DNA of 52,361 nucleotides, from the NCBI RefSeq assembly GCF_947500065.1, contig NZ_CANMQT010000019.1, positions 1-52,361 on the forward strand. Reading direction: 5' to 3'. The notes under the pieces were generated by a model. It saw only the letters and a list, made by a program, of their open reading frames with translations. It was not told where the DNA came from and did not search any database. A program made the position numbers and the translations under genes. Each line of letters starts with the position of its first letter. Position 1 is the stretch's first letter. Of the stretch, positions 16,801 to 24,508 are shown in pieces. The DNA comes from an uncultured Aquimarina sp. (GTDB taxonomy: Bacteria; Bacteroidota; Bacteroidia; Flavobacteriales; Flavobacteriaceae).

Positions 16801-17368
16801 GGCAGATTCATCTGCAGGATGGCAAACTGTTTCTTTAGAAAGCCCTATCAATGTTAATAACGGAGAGAGAATATGGTTAGCTTGGATTTTTTCCGGAAAT
16901 ACCACTAGTATTTCATACGTAACTGGAGGAGGATTAACTAATGGAAGATATAGTGCTAGTGGAACGAGCTGGTCTACCAGTGGTAATAATATGCCTACAA
17001 ATATGGGTAGCGGATCTCAAGCCGATTTTAACTATTCTATATATGCTAACTATACACCTACCAATTTAACTTCTTCTAATGTAAGCAATGATGCTTCTAC
17101 AGATGATAATGATACTTTAGGATTTGATTTGAGCGTTCATCCTAATCCAGTTAAATCAGGGTTGTTATACATTACTTATCCTAATTATGACAAAGTACAA
17201 GAATCAAAAGCAATTATTAGAGATATGTTTGGAAGCGTAGTGGGGCAAATTACTCTTAGATCAAAAACTGAAATTTATAGTATAGATAAACTAAGCGCAG
17301 GAGTTTATTTTGTTAGTATTAAGGATAGAAAAGGTAAAATAAGTAGTATAAAGTTCATTAAGCAATAG
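13841..17368 (+). CDS. Secreted subtilase-family (S8) protease, T9SS cargo, Glu at the Asp position
   Basis: 1175 aa. Signal peptide (about 1-30, cut near SYA-Q), a propeptide-like region with short repeats (QGQ, KGQ), a subtilisin-like domain (about 125-430), a beta-sandwich (about 430-555), Fn3 (about 560-650), a MAM-like domain (about 655-820, CAGITSFPYTESFE), another Fn3, one copy of the beta module also found in the preceding gene (about 915-1070), and a T9SS sorting domain. Catalytic His is H186 (SHAAHTAGT) and Ser is S354 (GTSMSTP), but the Asp position carries E154 (GVWESG). It may have altered activity or be inactive. It is a separate transcript with its own terminator. Confidence 0.88.
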   Translation: MYHYKNNNKPKLSSLFLVVLGCFLVFQSYAQDVNDRTYIKQRTNIKALKEIESKATILEKQILVKVESLKTSYKKNSKGQMVNSKGLIINSQGQAINKEGQVGVPTGIDENGNLVYSFDSNVDAATSGRTNRIWQGGLSGLNLSGAGIEIGVWESGYARATHREFDGAGGSNRVSNAGDGGSNTSHAAHTAGTLIASGVDPSARGMASGATVKNYTASGWIGEVASFAAAGGILGNNSNSNKDTSSGTYVTISRDVDDVLYNAPFYLHCKAAANQGNTYGIIKAGTLAKNVFTVANASDVPNYTGPSSVSVWTSSSYGPTNDWRIKPDIINNGRNVYSCDSGSDTDYGTKTGTSMSTPATAGTIALLQEHYKNLNGVYMRAATAKALIIDTADEVGANDGPDFSAGWGLVNAERAAQVISNNGSSSIMDELTLNNGGTYTKTVTSDGSNPLALTIAWQDPAGTVQSSSSSTPVLVNDLDVRVTGNGTTYSPWVMVPNANFNNYTDPAQRGDNFRDNVEKIDAVLAAGTYTITVTHKGSLTNGSQDFSLIANGVNANVVPDNEVPSTPANLTASNTTSSSTDLSWTASTDNIGVSAYEIFQNGTSIGTSPTNNFSITGLTAETTYSFTVNAKDAAGNVSGDSTAINITTTAPPACAGITSFPYTESFESGVGVWIQETDDDFDWIVDSGGTPSNNTGPTAANDGTNYIYTEATGNGTGFPNKIALLTSPCIDLTNQPNPELNFDYHMFGAAMGTLEIRISTDNGVNWGTIWSLSGDQGNNWNSQTVSLVAYSGNVIKLQIKGTTGDNFTSDMTIDNLSIISSVPDNEAPSAPTNLIASNTTSNSTNLSWTASTDNVAVTIYEVFRDGISIGTSASTNFNVTGLSAETIYSFVVRAKDTAGNVSGNSTVINVTTTAIPTQLFTVGTITIGDRNIATTNRRAMPYIMPENGVLQSMVIHLAASGGDMQLGVYSDNNGEPGAKLGQTSEVTADSSAGWQTVSLESPINVNNGERIWLAWIFSGNTTSISYVTGGGLTNGRYSASGTSWSTSGNNMPTNMGSGSQADFNYSIYANYTPTNLTSSNVSNDASTDDNDTLGFDLSVHPNPVKSGLLYITYPNYDKVQESKAIIRDMFGSVVGQITLRSKTEIYSIDKLSAGVYFVSIKDRKGKISSIKFIKQ

Positions 17369-17390
17369 AGCTTTAGTTTTTAGTTATTTT

Positions 17391-17423
17391 AAACTGCCTG
17401 GAATAGATTTCAGGCAGTTTTTT
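17391..17423 (+). terminator. Terminator of the subtilase gene
   Basis: AAACTGCCTG (17391-17400) and CAGGCAGTTT (17411-17420) form a perfect 10-bp stem followed by T. Because of the A-rich left arm it could also act for the convergent gene at 17461-18360. Confidence 0.92.
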
Positions 17424-17460
17424 AGATTTAATTTGAGATGTTTTATAATGATTTTTTAAA

Positions 17461-18360
17461 TTAAATAGTTTGTGTTTTTTTCTTAACAGAAAGTCTTTCC
17501 CATAGACGTATTTCTGGTCGATCAGCAATCATTATAAATAAAGGAATTAATGCATGCGGAAGTCTAATAAGCATTTCCCAGGTCCATTGACTGAAAGTAT
17601 TTCCTAGAAACTCAATATGAAAATGTCCTACCAAACGAGCTATAGCAGTTAGTCCTCCCCAGATAAATGCATAAATTAATGCCGCATATGATATTCTAGG
17701 AATAAAAATAGCGATAGCTACTACAAAATCTAGAATCCCTGCTATTTTAAGCATTAAGTGTGCACTAGGTTCGGTAATAGGTAGTGTATTTAATGTCATA
17801 TCTATAAATGTCCCTGGTCTAGGGTAGTATCCTATAGCGTATAAGCCATGACAACTAAAGGTAAGTGCTATAGCAATTAGAGCAATTAATCGTATCTTTT
17901 TAAACTCAGTAGCTGTGAACATAACCATATAAAGTAATACAGGACTGATAAATTGAATAGTATATTCAAAAAACTGGCCTACGTGAAAAAACTTCTCTTT
18001 ACAATATAAAAGTGCCAGAATAAAAAGGCCTATACTTCCTCCTAGTAAAAACAATTTACCAAGTTTTTTCATATTAGGTTTTATGAATAAGGTAGCTATG
18101 GCACAAAAAAGGTAAAACAAACCAATTATTTTGATAGAAAAAGAAATTGAACTGGCCGCAGAGAGACTAGTTACATAGTCATTCCAGCTAACTCCAAAAA
18201 TATTTTCGACAACACCTTTTAGAATGCTTTCATCCCACAAAAGAGCTCTATACGGTGCATCCCATACGATATGCTGATAGGCTCTTCCTAAAAAAATCAG
18301 GAAAGTAGACGTCTTTAAAATTAAGATTAATTTTTGCTGTGAATTAAACGATGATTTCAT
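17461..18360 (-). CDS. Polytopic membrane protein, DoxX-like features
   Basis: 299-aa inner-membrane protein with about seven or eight hydrophobic helices. The last third (ILDFVVAIAIFIPR, then a helix and ARLVGHF) recalls DoxX/DoxD-like proteins, but I cannot place it firmly in a known family. It is transcribed divergently from the Crp/Fnr gene at 18760. Its upstream region has a near-perfect FNR-type box and a half-site 22 bp apart, ending 55 bp before the ATG, the same geometry as at the phosphoesterase gene at 7425. It may therefore belong to the same regulon and act in a redox or oxygen response (inference). Confidence 0.65.
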   Translation of the reverse strand: MKSSFNSQQKLILILKTSTFLIFLGRAYQHIVWDAPYRALLWDESILKGVVENIFGVSWNDYVTSLSAASSISFSIKIIGLFYLFCAIATLFIKPNMKKLGKLFLLGGSIGLFILALLYCKEKFFHVGQFFEYTIQFISPVLLYMVMFTATEFKKIRLIALIAIALTFSCHGLYAIGYYPRPGTFIDMTLNTLPITEPSAHLMLKIAGILDFVVAIAIFIPRISYAALIYAFIWGGLTAIARLVGHFHIEFLGNTFSQWTWEMLIRLPHALIPLFIMIADRPEIRLWERLSVKKKTQTI

Positions 18361-18759
18361 TTGATTATATGATAAAATGTTTGTCTAAAACTAAGTACTT
18401 ATTTTGATTGTCCTCACTACATTTATCAATTAATTAGTTGATAAATGTCAATTGTAGCAAAGATGAAAAAATAAAAAGATAAGTAAATTTGTATTATTAA
18501 TTTGCCATTTAGGATACTATTCTATTGCAATATTCGATTTTTGCAAAACCAATATTTTATTGCGATCTAAAGAAATACCTATGATTTTTACTCTAAAAGT
18601 TTATATGTACTTTCTTTGTAAATTGAGTACGTCAGGTATTAGTTAAAAAACAGGTTTTTACGTGATTAAATGAAATTTATTTACATATTCATCGTTAATT
18701 AAATAGTTATTTGGGGAAATATTTTTTTAAATTTAGAAAAATTAACTCCATACTGTATT
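18361..18759. other. 399-bp divergent regulatory region
   Basis: No coding sequence. It separates the membrane protein gene (minus) from the Crp/Fnr gene (plus) and holds the FNR-type boxes at 18416-18451. The part from 18460 to 18759 is very AT-rich with no motif I can name. Confidence 0.5.
18416..18451 (-). promoter_or_regulatory. FNR-type box plus half-site, 22 bp apart
   Basis: Read on the minus strand, TTGACATTTATCAA (18451-18438) is followed 22 bp on by TTGATAAATGTAGT (18429-18416), in which one half is intact. The pair lies 55 bp upstream of the ATG at 18360. It is in the divergent region shared with the Crp/Fnr gene at 18760, so autoregulation of that gene is also possible. Confidence 0.55.
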
Positions 18760-19446
18760 ATGATAAATATTCTTTTCCCTCATAAAAGATATTCATTTAT
18801 CAGTGAATCTTTTTTACAAAACTTCCCTCAGGAAATCATTAATCGATTTGATGAAAACAAGTCTGTTATAAAGCTTACAAAAGGTCAGGTGCTTTTTCAT
18901 GAAGGCGCTATTCCGACAGGAGTTTATATTTTAAAATCAGGTAAGGTAAAAAAATACTGTACCGGACTAAACGGCAAGGAACATATTTTTCATTTGATTA
19001 AAGAAAATGGTCTGTTTGGACATCATAATTTATTATGCGAAGAAACATATTCTCATTCTACAGCTTGTTTAACAGATTGTGTTTTTCATTTAATTCCTAA
19101 AGATGTTTTTATTTCTACTGTAGAAAATAATCGAGAGATGCTTCATTGTCTTTTAAAAATTATTAGTCATGAATTTGGAGTTTTTTCTAATAATTCTAGG
19201 ATTTTGGCACAACATAATGTTAGAGAAAGAACGGCTTTGTCTATTATTAAATTAGAAGAATTTTTTAATGAAAATGGCAATATTAGGTTATCTAGAAAAG
19301 ATCATAGTAATATTGTTGGTACATCAATAGAATCGTTAGTTAGAGTTTTACATGATTTTAAAGAAGAGAAACTTATAGAAATTAAAGAAAATATCATTAA
19401 AATTATTGATATAAAAAGGTTAGCTAATATCACTAATTTTATATAA
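18760..19446 (+). CDS. Crp/Fnr-family regulator, paralog of the one at 6490
   Basis: 228 aa, aligned end to end with the protein at 6490-7170 (shared KGQ.LFHE, GVYILK.GK, NGKEHIF, ISHEFGVF, NVRERTALSIIKL, SRKDHSNIVGTS). The HTH recognition helix reads IESLVR (190-195), again FNR-like. Cysteines 93, 103, 107 and 130 occupy the same positions as in the paralog, with a His-His pair at 88-89. The usual cAMP-binding residues of Crp are not evident. It is divergent from the membrane protein at 17461, whose promoter region has FNR-type boxes. The two regulators bracket the secreted-enzyme island and may respond to different signals at the same sites. Confidence 0.88.
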   Translation: MINILFPHKRYSFISESFLQNFPQEIINRFDENKSVIKLTKGQVLFHEGAIPTGVYILKSGKVKKYCTGLNGKEHIFHLIKENGLFGHHNLLCEETYSHSTACLTDCVFHLIPKDVFISTVENNREMLHCLLKIISHEFGVFSNNSRILAQHNVRERTALSIIKLEEFFNENGNIRLSRKDHSNIVGTSIESLVRVLHDFKEEKLIEIKENIIKIIDIKRLANITNFI

Positions 19447-19463
19447 TTCTATATTCTTTTAAT

Positions 19464-20126
19464 CTACCCAAAATATCCTCCGAAAAGTAAATGACATAGC
19501 ATAAAGGCAACTACAGAGAGTATAATACCAATAAGGAAAACATTAAATGATTTGCGCAGTAATTTAAACTTTCGATCCATTGTTTTTCCGAGATGGAAGG
19601 TGTCTTTGGCGATGGTTTTATATAGTTCATCTCCTTGATTCATCAAGTCTGTCAGCTCTTTTACATAGGTTTCTTCTTCCATCTCATGAAAATTACCATA
19701 AAACATTAGATTGTTAGATTTTCTATCGCCGTGTTTTAATTCTGGTCTTGTTGCTATTACGGCATATGTAATAGAGGCTAGATTGGTAAACAGTATGAGC
19801 ATAGCTGGATAAATAAGATGAGGGTCTCTATCTAATTGATCCAGCACAGTTCCTAAAACAATGGAAAGTATCAACGCATTAATGGAAATCAAAATATTAG
19901 ATTTCCTGTCGATCATGGAGTTTAGGGTATATTGATTTTTAGAAAGTAGCCTAAATAAAGTTTCTACTCCTTTTTCTGGTCTTGGTTCTATTTTAGCAAG
20001 TTTTTTCTTTAAAGCCTTCAATTCATCTTTATCCACCTCTAACTCCTTCATTAGATCCTTATCCTGTAACTTCTCTAATTGTTTGATTTGCTTTTTATCT
20101 GTTATCTCTTGATTAGTATCTTCCAT
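19464..20126 (-). CDS. Pycsar-effector-like (PycTM, DUF5706) membrane protein
   Basis: 220 aa. An N-terminal charged coiled coil (about 10-50) is followed by TM helices at about 76-95 and 104-126, a soluble segment with the family-like signatures DRKSNILISINA and NLMFYGNFHEM, and a last TM helix (about 194-215). This matches the PycTM effector family, which in Pycsar anti-phage systems is triggered by cCMP or cUMP from a partner cyclase and damages the membrane. No cyclase gene is in the window, so it may be an orphan or house-keeping member. It is the last gene of the minus-strand run from 29266 and starts 13 bp after the antiporter stop. Confidence 0.75.
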   Translation of the reverse strand: MEDTNQEITDKKQIKQLEKLQDKDLMKELEVDKDELKALKKKLAKIEPRPEKGVETLFRLLSKNQYTLNSMIDRKSNILISINALILSIVLGTVLDQLDRDPHLIYPAMLILFTNLASITYAVIATRPELKHGDRKSNNLMFYGNFHEMEEETYVKELTDLMNQGDELYKTIAKDTFHLGKTMDRKFKLLRKSFNVFLIGIILSVVAFMLCHLLFGGYFG

Positions 20127-20139
20127 ATATTGAATACGA

Positions 20140-21381
20140 TTATGAATATAGTTTTTTAACTAGTTTCCCAATACTAAGTCCTTGCACGATTATCGAAAAG
20201 AACACAACTACATAGGTTATATATAATATGACTTCAGAAGAAGGGTTGTCTGCTAAGCTTAGTGCCAATGCTAGAGAGATACCACCTCGTAAACCACCCC
20301 AAGTTAATATAGTTACCGTTTTTATAGGGCTCATTTCCGAATGCTTAAGTAGAGAATAAGGTATAAAAACCGAAATAAATCTGGAGAAAAGCACAATAAA
20401 GATTGCGATAATACCTAAGGTTAAATGACTAGCATCAAATTTTAATAGATGTATGGCTAAACCAATTAATACAAATAGAATACCATTAAAAACATCATCA
20501 AGTACTTCCCAGATATCATTGATCAGTTTTCTTGTTGCTCCTTGATTGGATGCCACATTTAATTTATTACCAATTATCATTCCTGCAACTACCATTGCTA
20601 ATGGTCCAGATACGTGTATTAAGGAAGCAAATGCATATCCTCCCATTACAATAGCAAGACTGATCATGACTGATAATTGAGGATTTTCTCTTACAGATTT
20701 TATACTTTGATATCCTAAAAAGCCTAATAGCATACCATATACGATTCCTCCAACAGCTTCTTCCAGAAATAGTTTACCAATCTCTAAACCAACCGAACCT
20801 TCTCCATGATGTTCTCCCATTCCTGTAAGGATTAGTATTCCAGAAAACACAACAACTCCGATTCCATCATTAAACAAAGATTCGCCTTCAATTTTAATTC
20901 CTAAACTCTTAGCAATGTTTGCTTTTTTTAGAATAGCCATAACAGCAATCGGATCTGTTGGAGATATTAATGCTCCAAAAAGAAGCGCATGTAAAAAAGG
21001 TAATTCAATACCAATTAATTGTGCTGCTCCAAAAGTAAGTCCACCTACAATGAATGTAGAAATCAAAACTCCTAGTGTGGCAAATAAGATGATAGGCCAT
21101 TTCTCTTTTGCTAGCTCATCAATATTTACATGAAGTGCTCCTGCAAACAAAAGGAAACTTAAAATACCATCCAATAGTAAACTTCTAAAATCAGAATTAG
21201 CAACAATATCACAAAAGAATTGATAGAAATCAGGTGCAATACTCTTACTTAAAGTAATGATTACAACCGTTACTAAGCTCATCAGCATAAGTGCTATGGT
21301 AGCAGGCATTTTTAGCCACTTATAGTTTACAAAACTAAAAAAAGCGGCAATCGAAAAAATAATACTGAAGGACTGTAGCAT
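20140..21381 (-). CDS. CPA1-type Na+(K+)/H+ antiporter
   Basis: 413-aa inner-membrane protein with about twelve helices. CPA1/NhaP hallmarks are clear: ALISPTDPIAV with D143, GESLFNDG with N171-D172 (the ion-binding ND pair), and GGLRGGISLALAL near the end. It lacks the long cytoplasmic tail of eukaryotic NHE proteins. It exchanges cytoplasmic monovalent cations for protons. The gene starts 2 bp after the K+ channel stop, and both lie in the Rieske operon, which suggests joint control of ion balance with redox functions. Confidence 0.93.
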   Translation of the reverse strand: MLQSFSIIFSIAAFFSFVNYKWLKMPATIALMLMSLVTVVIITLSKSIAPDFYQFFCDIVANSDFRSLLLDGILSFLLFAGALHVNIDELAKEKWPIILFATLGVLISTFIVGGLTFGAAQLIGIELPFLHALLFGALISPTDPIAVMAILKKANIAKSLGIKIEGESLFNDGIGVVVFSGILILTGMGEHHGEGSVGLEIGKLFLEEAVGGIVYGMLLGFLGYQSIKSVRENPQLSVMISLAIVMGGYAFASLIHVSGPLAMVVAGMIIGNKLNVASNQGATRKLINDIWEVLDDVFNGILFVLIGLAIHLLKFDASHLTLGIIAIFIVLFSRFISVFIPYSLLKHSEMSPIKTVTILTWGGLRGGISLALALSLADNPSSEVILYITYVVVFFSIIVQGLSIGKLVKKLYS

Positions 21382-21383
21382 AG

Positions 21384-22037
21384 TTATTTAGATTTTACAT
21401 TAATATATTTTCCAACAAAAACAGCAATAACAATGGCCAAATAAAACTGGCCAATAATATTCATGACTAAGGTAATGGATTGTGCTTGTGGAGTAAGAGG
21501 AGTAATATCACCATAACCCACTGTAGTGATGCTAATAAAACTAAAGTAATAAAATATATATCCTGAATAATCTCCTCTTAAATGAAATGATCCAGGATCA
21601 ATAAAGTGGATAGTTTCAAATAGGATTCCACCGATGATTCCTAAATAAATGAATCCCAAAATAGGACCAAGAATAAACTGAAGGTTTATTGTATCTATTT
21701 TCCTTAGCTGTTGTAATAATAAAAAGCAGAAGTACGAAAACAAAAGAAATGAAGATAATAACCGGAATACATTGATCATATGCATATCTGGATTAGAAAA
21801 CTCTAACCATATAAATACTAATGCCGTAATACCTAGGACATACGTTCTTATTCTGGTTTTGGTATTAGAAGCGATCAATGAACTAGCAAGAATTACTAAT
21901 GTATAATTGAGAACTACTGCATGAGCAGGATACATTTCAGATATACTAGCGTGAATTGGAGTTAATAGAAAATTAAACACACTGATGAGTGCTATTAAAT
22001 ATTTATAAGTATCTAATATTTCTATTATTTTACGCAT
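21384..22037 (-). CDS. Two-pore-helix potassium channel (Ion_trans_2)
   Basis: 217-aa membrane protein. About four hydrophobic helices fill the N-terminal 130 residues. A pore unit follows, with an outer helix (about 125-143), a pore loop carrying the canonical K+ selectivity filter TVGYGD (172-177) and an inner helix (about 187-210). No RCK or cyclic-nucleotide domain follows, so gating must be intrinsic or by a partner. It lies between the Cys/His membrane protein (2-bp gap) and the antiporter. Confidence 0.92.
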   Translation of the reverse strand: MRKIIEILDTYKYLIALISVFNFLLTPIHASISEMYPAHAVVLNYTLVILASSLIASNTKTRIRTYVLGITALVFIWLEFSNPDMHMINVFRLLSSFLLFSYFCFLLLQQLRKIDTINLQFILGPILGFIYLGIIGGILFETIHFIDPGSFHLRGDYSGYIFYYFSFISITTVGYGDITPLTPQAQSITLVMNIIGQFYLAIVIAVFVGKYINVKSK

Positions 22038-22039
22038 AT

Positions 22040-22837
22040 TTAATATATCCTGGAAGGTAAATTCAGCTCTTTTATACTACTAACATCAATTCTTAATTGA
22101 TACCAGTCTTCAATTTTCACGACATTACCTGTTACTAATGAAGGTTTCCCAACGTACGGTAGTATTTCTTTATTAATAGGATTTCCTTTCTGATCCGTAA
22201 TCAAATAATATTCAGAGATATTATTCTCATCGGTAGTTGCTAATACAGGCGGAATTCCTCCAGAAATACATAATACAGCACAACTTCTATGAATCTTTCC
22301 TTTTCCAGGTTTCATTACCCCAAAATAACACTTGGGATCTACAATTTCACCAGTTAATTCCATATCATTTACCAATGATTTGGTTTTAGGTAATCGTTTC
22401 GTATTAGCTTTTTCGATGAGCGTAACTTTTTCATCGCTAGTGATCTGTAATAATGTTTTTCCGTTGTAATAGATGAGGTTACCTTCTATACTAAGCATAC
22501 TTCCTGATAACTCAGAGGCTTCTTCTCGTATCTTTTTTAGAAATGGATTAGCACTATATTTTCCAAAACCGATTAATAATATATTTTTAAAAGTGTTTTC
22601 AGCAGTTTTAACTTTCAACATAGGATATGGCATCTCATGATAGACTCCCATAATCTTTGTATTCGTAGTTAACTCAAAAGAACTGTTCTTAAAGGTATTT
22701 TGTGTAAAAGCAAAAACAGCTGCTATCGTTATAAGCGTTAATATCCCTATTAACACAAAGTTTTTCACTGTCTTTTTTGTTTTAGAGGAAACGTTATCTA
22801 AGTAACCAACAAAAAAATCATCTTCATTATTATTCAT
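22040..22837 (-). CDS. Membrane-anchored protein with conserved Cys/His motif
   Basis: 265 aa. A single N-terminal TM helix (about 27-47) leaves most of the protein on the far side of the membrane. The C-terminal domain contains C170, H183, C186 and C190 in a segment that ends CISGGIPP, the kind of arrangement that could bind a metal or cofactor. I do not know a named function. It lies 12 bp downstream of the ferric-reductase-like Rieske protein gene, so a role in receiving or passing electrons outside the cytoplasm is possible (inference from context). Confidence 0.65.
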   Translation of the reverse strand: MNNNEDDFFVGYLDNVSSKTKKTVKNFVLIGILTLITIAAVFAFTQNTFKNSSFELTTNTKIMGVYHEMPYPMLKVKTAENTFKNILLIGFGKYSANPFLKKIREEASELSGSMLSIEGNLIYYNGKTLLQITSDEKVTLIEKANTKRLPKTKSLVNDMELTGEIVDPKCYFGVMKPGKGKIHRSCAVLCISGGIPPVLATTDENNISEYYLITDQKGNPINKEILPYVGKPSLVTGNVVKIEDWYQLRIDVSSIKELNLPSRIY

Positions 22838-22849
22838 AGTGATTGCTAT

Positions 22850-23881
22850 TTAATAAGTGACAGGTGCTACTTCAGTTCCTTCCGCTAGAGCTTCTGGTAG
22901 CACATATATTTTGTTATTATTATTTTTCAGACGGTATGTAGCCACTTTTTCGGTAAATGGAGGAGGAGACTGCCCATTATGAGGCAGGTATTGATATCCG
23001 TGCCACGGACAGGTAACGCAGCCATCTATAACTTTTCCTTCACCCAAAGGACCTCCTTGATGCTTACATACGTTATGGATTGCCGACAATTTATTATCAT
23101 ATTTAAATACAGCAATTCGTTCGTTGTCTACAATAAATATTTTAGCTCTATCCTCGGGAATTTCATCAATATCACAAACATATTCCCAACCATCCTCAAT
23201 CAGTTGTGTTTTCGCTTTGTCAGCCTTCGTTTCTTTTAGTCCAGTAACCAAGTGTAAGGAAGCGATCGTTATAAATCCTAGTCCTAACACCAGGATTGAA
23301 GCAATAGATGGTTGCTGTTGAAATGCTCCAAGGAATACATGTAAGATGATCAATACATATGCAAAATAAACCATCATATGCAGACGTTTCCATGTTTTAG
23401 GAGATAGGTTTTTTAACCAGAAATCGTGACTCGTAGCAGCCATCAGAAATAAAATAATTAAAGCAAAAAAACCTAATACCTGAAAAGGAAAATTGGTTAG
23501 AGAACCGTAATCCATATTCGAAGTAAAAATAGCATAGATGGGATTCGTATTTCCCAGCGCATGAAATTGAAACATAGAAAATCCACCGTGAACCAGAGCT
23601 GCCAAAAACATACTCACACCAAGATGTCGACGATTATATAATAAGGGCAGAAATCTTGTATTGAGCCTTGCTAAAGGTCCAATAGCTAAAATAATATGCA
23701 ATAAAGCAATAGCTAATGTTCCAAAAGCACGTATGATCAACGTTTCTGGACTTGTTTCACCGTTAGTGATTATGGTAATTCCTATAAAACAGAGAAGATA
23801 AATGAGCATGCTGAATCCTATCCATTTGTCATAGATTTTTTTGTTTCTATTCCAAAGTACTGGTTGATAATTTACTCCCAT
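22850..23881 (-). CDS. Ferric-reductase-like membrane domain fused to a Rieske domain
   Basis: 343 aa. The N-terminal two thirds (about 15-215) hold six or so TM helices of the ferric reductase/MsrQ type with candidate haem histidines H62, H86, H98, H168 and H181. The C-terminal part (about 233-335) is a Rieske [2Fe-2S] domain with ligands C272, H274, C291 and H294 (CKHQGGPLGEG and CPWHGYQY). It should move electrons between a [2Fe-2S] centre and membrane haems. Fusion of the two is uncommon. Its start overlaps the stop of the upstream gene as TAATG, so the two are translationally coupled. Confidence 0.88.
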   Translation of the reverse strand: MGVNYQPVLWNRNKKIYDKWIGFSMLIYLLCFIGITIITNGETSPETLIIRAFGTLAIALLHIILAIGPLARLNTRFLPLLYNRRHLGVSMFLAALVHGGFSMFQFHALGNTNPIYAIFTSNMDYGSLTNFPFQVLGFFALIILFLMAATSHDFWLKNLSPKTWKRLHMMVYFAYVLIILHVFLGAFQQQPSIASILVLGLGFITIASLHLVTGLKETKADKAKTQLIEDGWEYVCDIDEIPEDRAKIFIVDNERIAVFKYDNKLSAIHNVCKHQGGPLGEGKVIDGCVTCPWHGYQYLPHNGQSPPPFTEKVATYRLKNNNNKIYVLPEALAEGTEVAPVTY

Positions 23882-24291
23882 TATAGTGCTATATTAATAA
23901 TGTTATTTTTCTTGATATCATCATAGATCCTGATGCTTTTGGTTGATTTATCAACTTCGAACTGATATATTCCTTTCTTACTCAATGTACCTAGATAGTT
24001 ACCATCTCCATTACTTGGTGTTATACCATACAAAATTGATGAGGCAGTTTTTAGCGGTTTTTTTAGAATAACCTGAAGTGCATTTGATGAGTTTTGTTCT
24101 TTGATACTGATATAAAAGGTATCGTTTTCTAATACAGTACGTTGCCCCGAAACCTTTTCGGAAATTAGTACATCACTATCTGTAAGTAAGGGCTCTTTAA
24201 TACTATGAATTGAAAACATGAGCAATACAGGTACTGCAATAAGTAACAGGATCCATATGATTTTATGAGTTTTTCGTAATCCTGAAGTCAT
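23881..24291 (-). CDS. Single-pass membrane protein, unknown function
   Basis: 136 aa with one N-terminal TM helix (about 11-29) and a beta-rich extracytoplasmic part. No known domain recognised. It overlaps the upstream gene by 4 bp (ATGA) and the downstream ferric-reductase-like gene by 1 bp (TAATG). Such tight coupling suggests a structural partner of that protein, but this rests on context only. Confidence 0.7.
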   Translation of the reverse strand: MTSGLRKTHKIIWILLLIAVPVLLMFSIHSIKEPLLTDSDVLISEKVSGQRTVLENDTFYISIKEQNSSNALQVILKKPLKTASSILYGITPSNGDGNYLGTLSKKGIYQFEVDKSTKSIRIYDDIKKNNIINIAL

Positions 24292-24506
24292 GATTTTGTT
24301 CTTGATTTATTAATTATTTTCAAAAGAAGAACAGGCCAAAGTCCTATTGCTCCTGGAACCAATAATAATCGGACGGTCCATTTACTATCTGCAATCAATT
24401 CATCTATTTTAAAAGCTCCTTTGATAAAAAAGTAAATACCAAATAAAAAACCAATTCCGAAATAGAGTCCTAAAAAGCTTGTTATAATTTTAATTGCTAT
24501 TTCCAT
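24288..24506 (-). CDS. Small two-helix membrane protein, unknown function
   Basis: 72 aa with hydrophobic segments at about 5-30 and 44-63 and a basic C-terminus. No family recognised. It sits 2 bp after the Rieske/TPP enzyme gene and overlaps the next gene by 4 bp, and is thus clearly part of the operon. Confidence 0.7.
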   Translation of the reverse strand: MEIAIKIITSFLGLYFGIGFLFGIYFFIKGAFKIDELIADSKWTVRLLLVPGAIGLWPVLLLKIINKSRTKS

Positions 24507-24508
24507 AT

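Noticed and set aside
16207..16905. Minus-strand open frame of 232 codons within the subtilase gene
   Set aside because: Long but antisense to Fn3 and beta-module repeats whose biased composition leaves the opposite strand free of stops; a similar shadow occurs at 9932-10330 over the homologous module.
19464..20126. Complete Pycsar defence system
   Set aside because: Only an effector-like membrane protein is present; no uridylate or cytidylate cyclase gene lies next to it.
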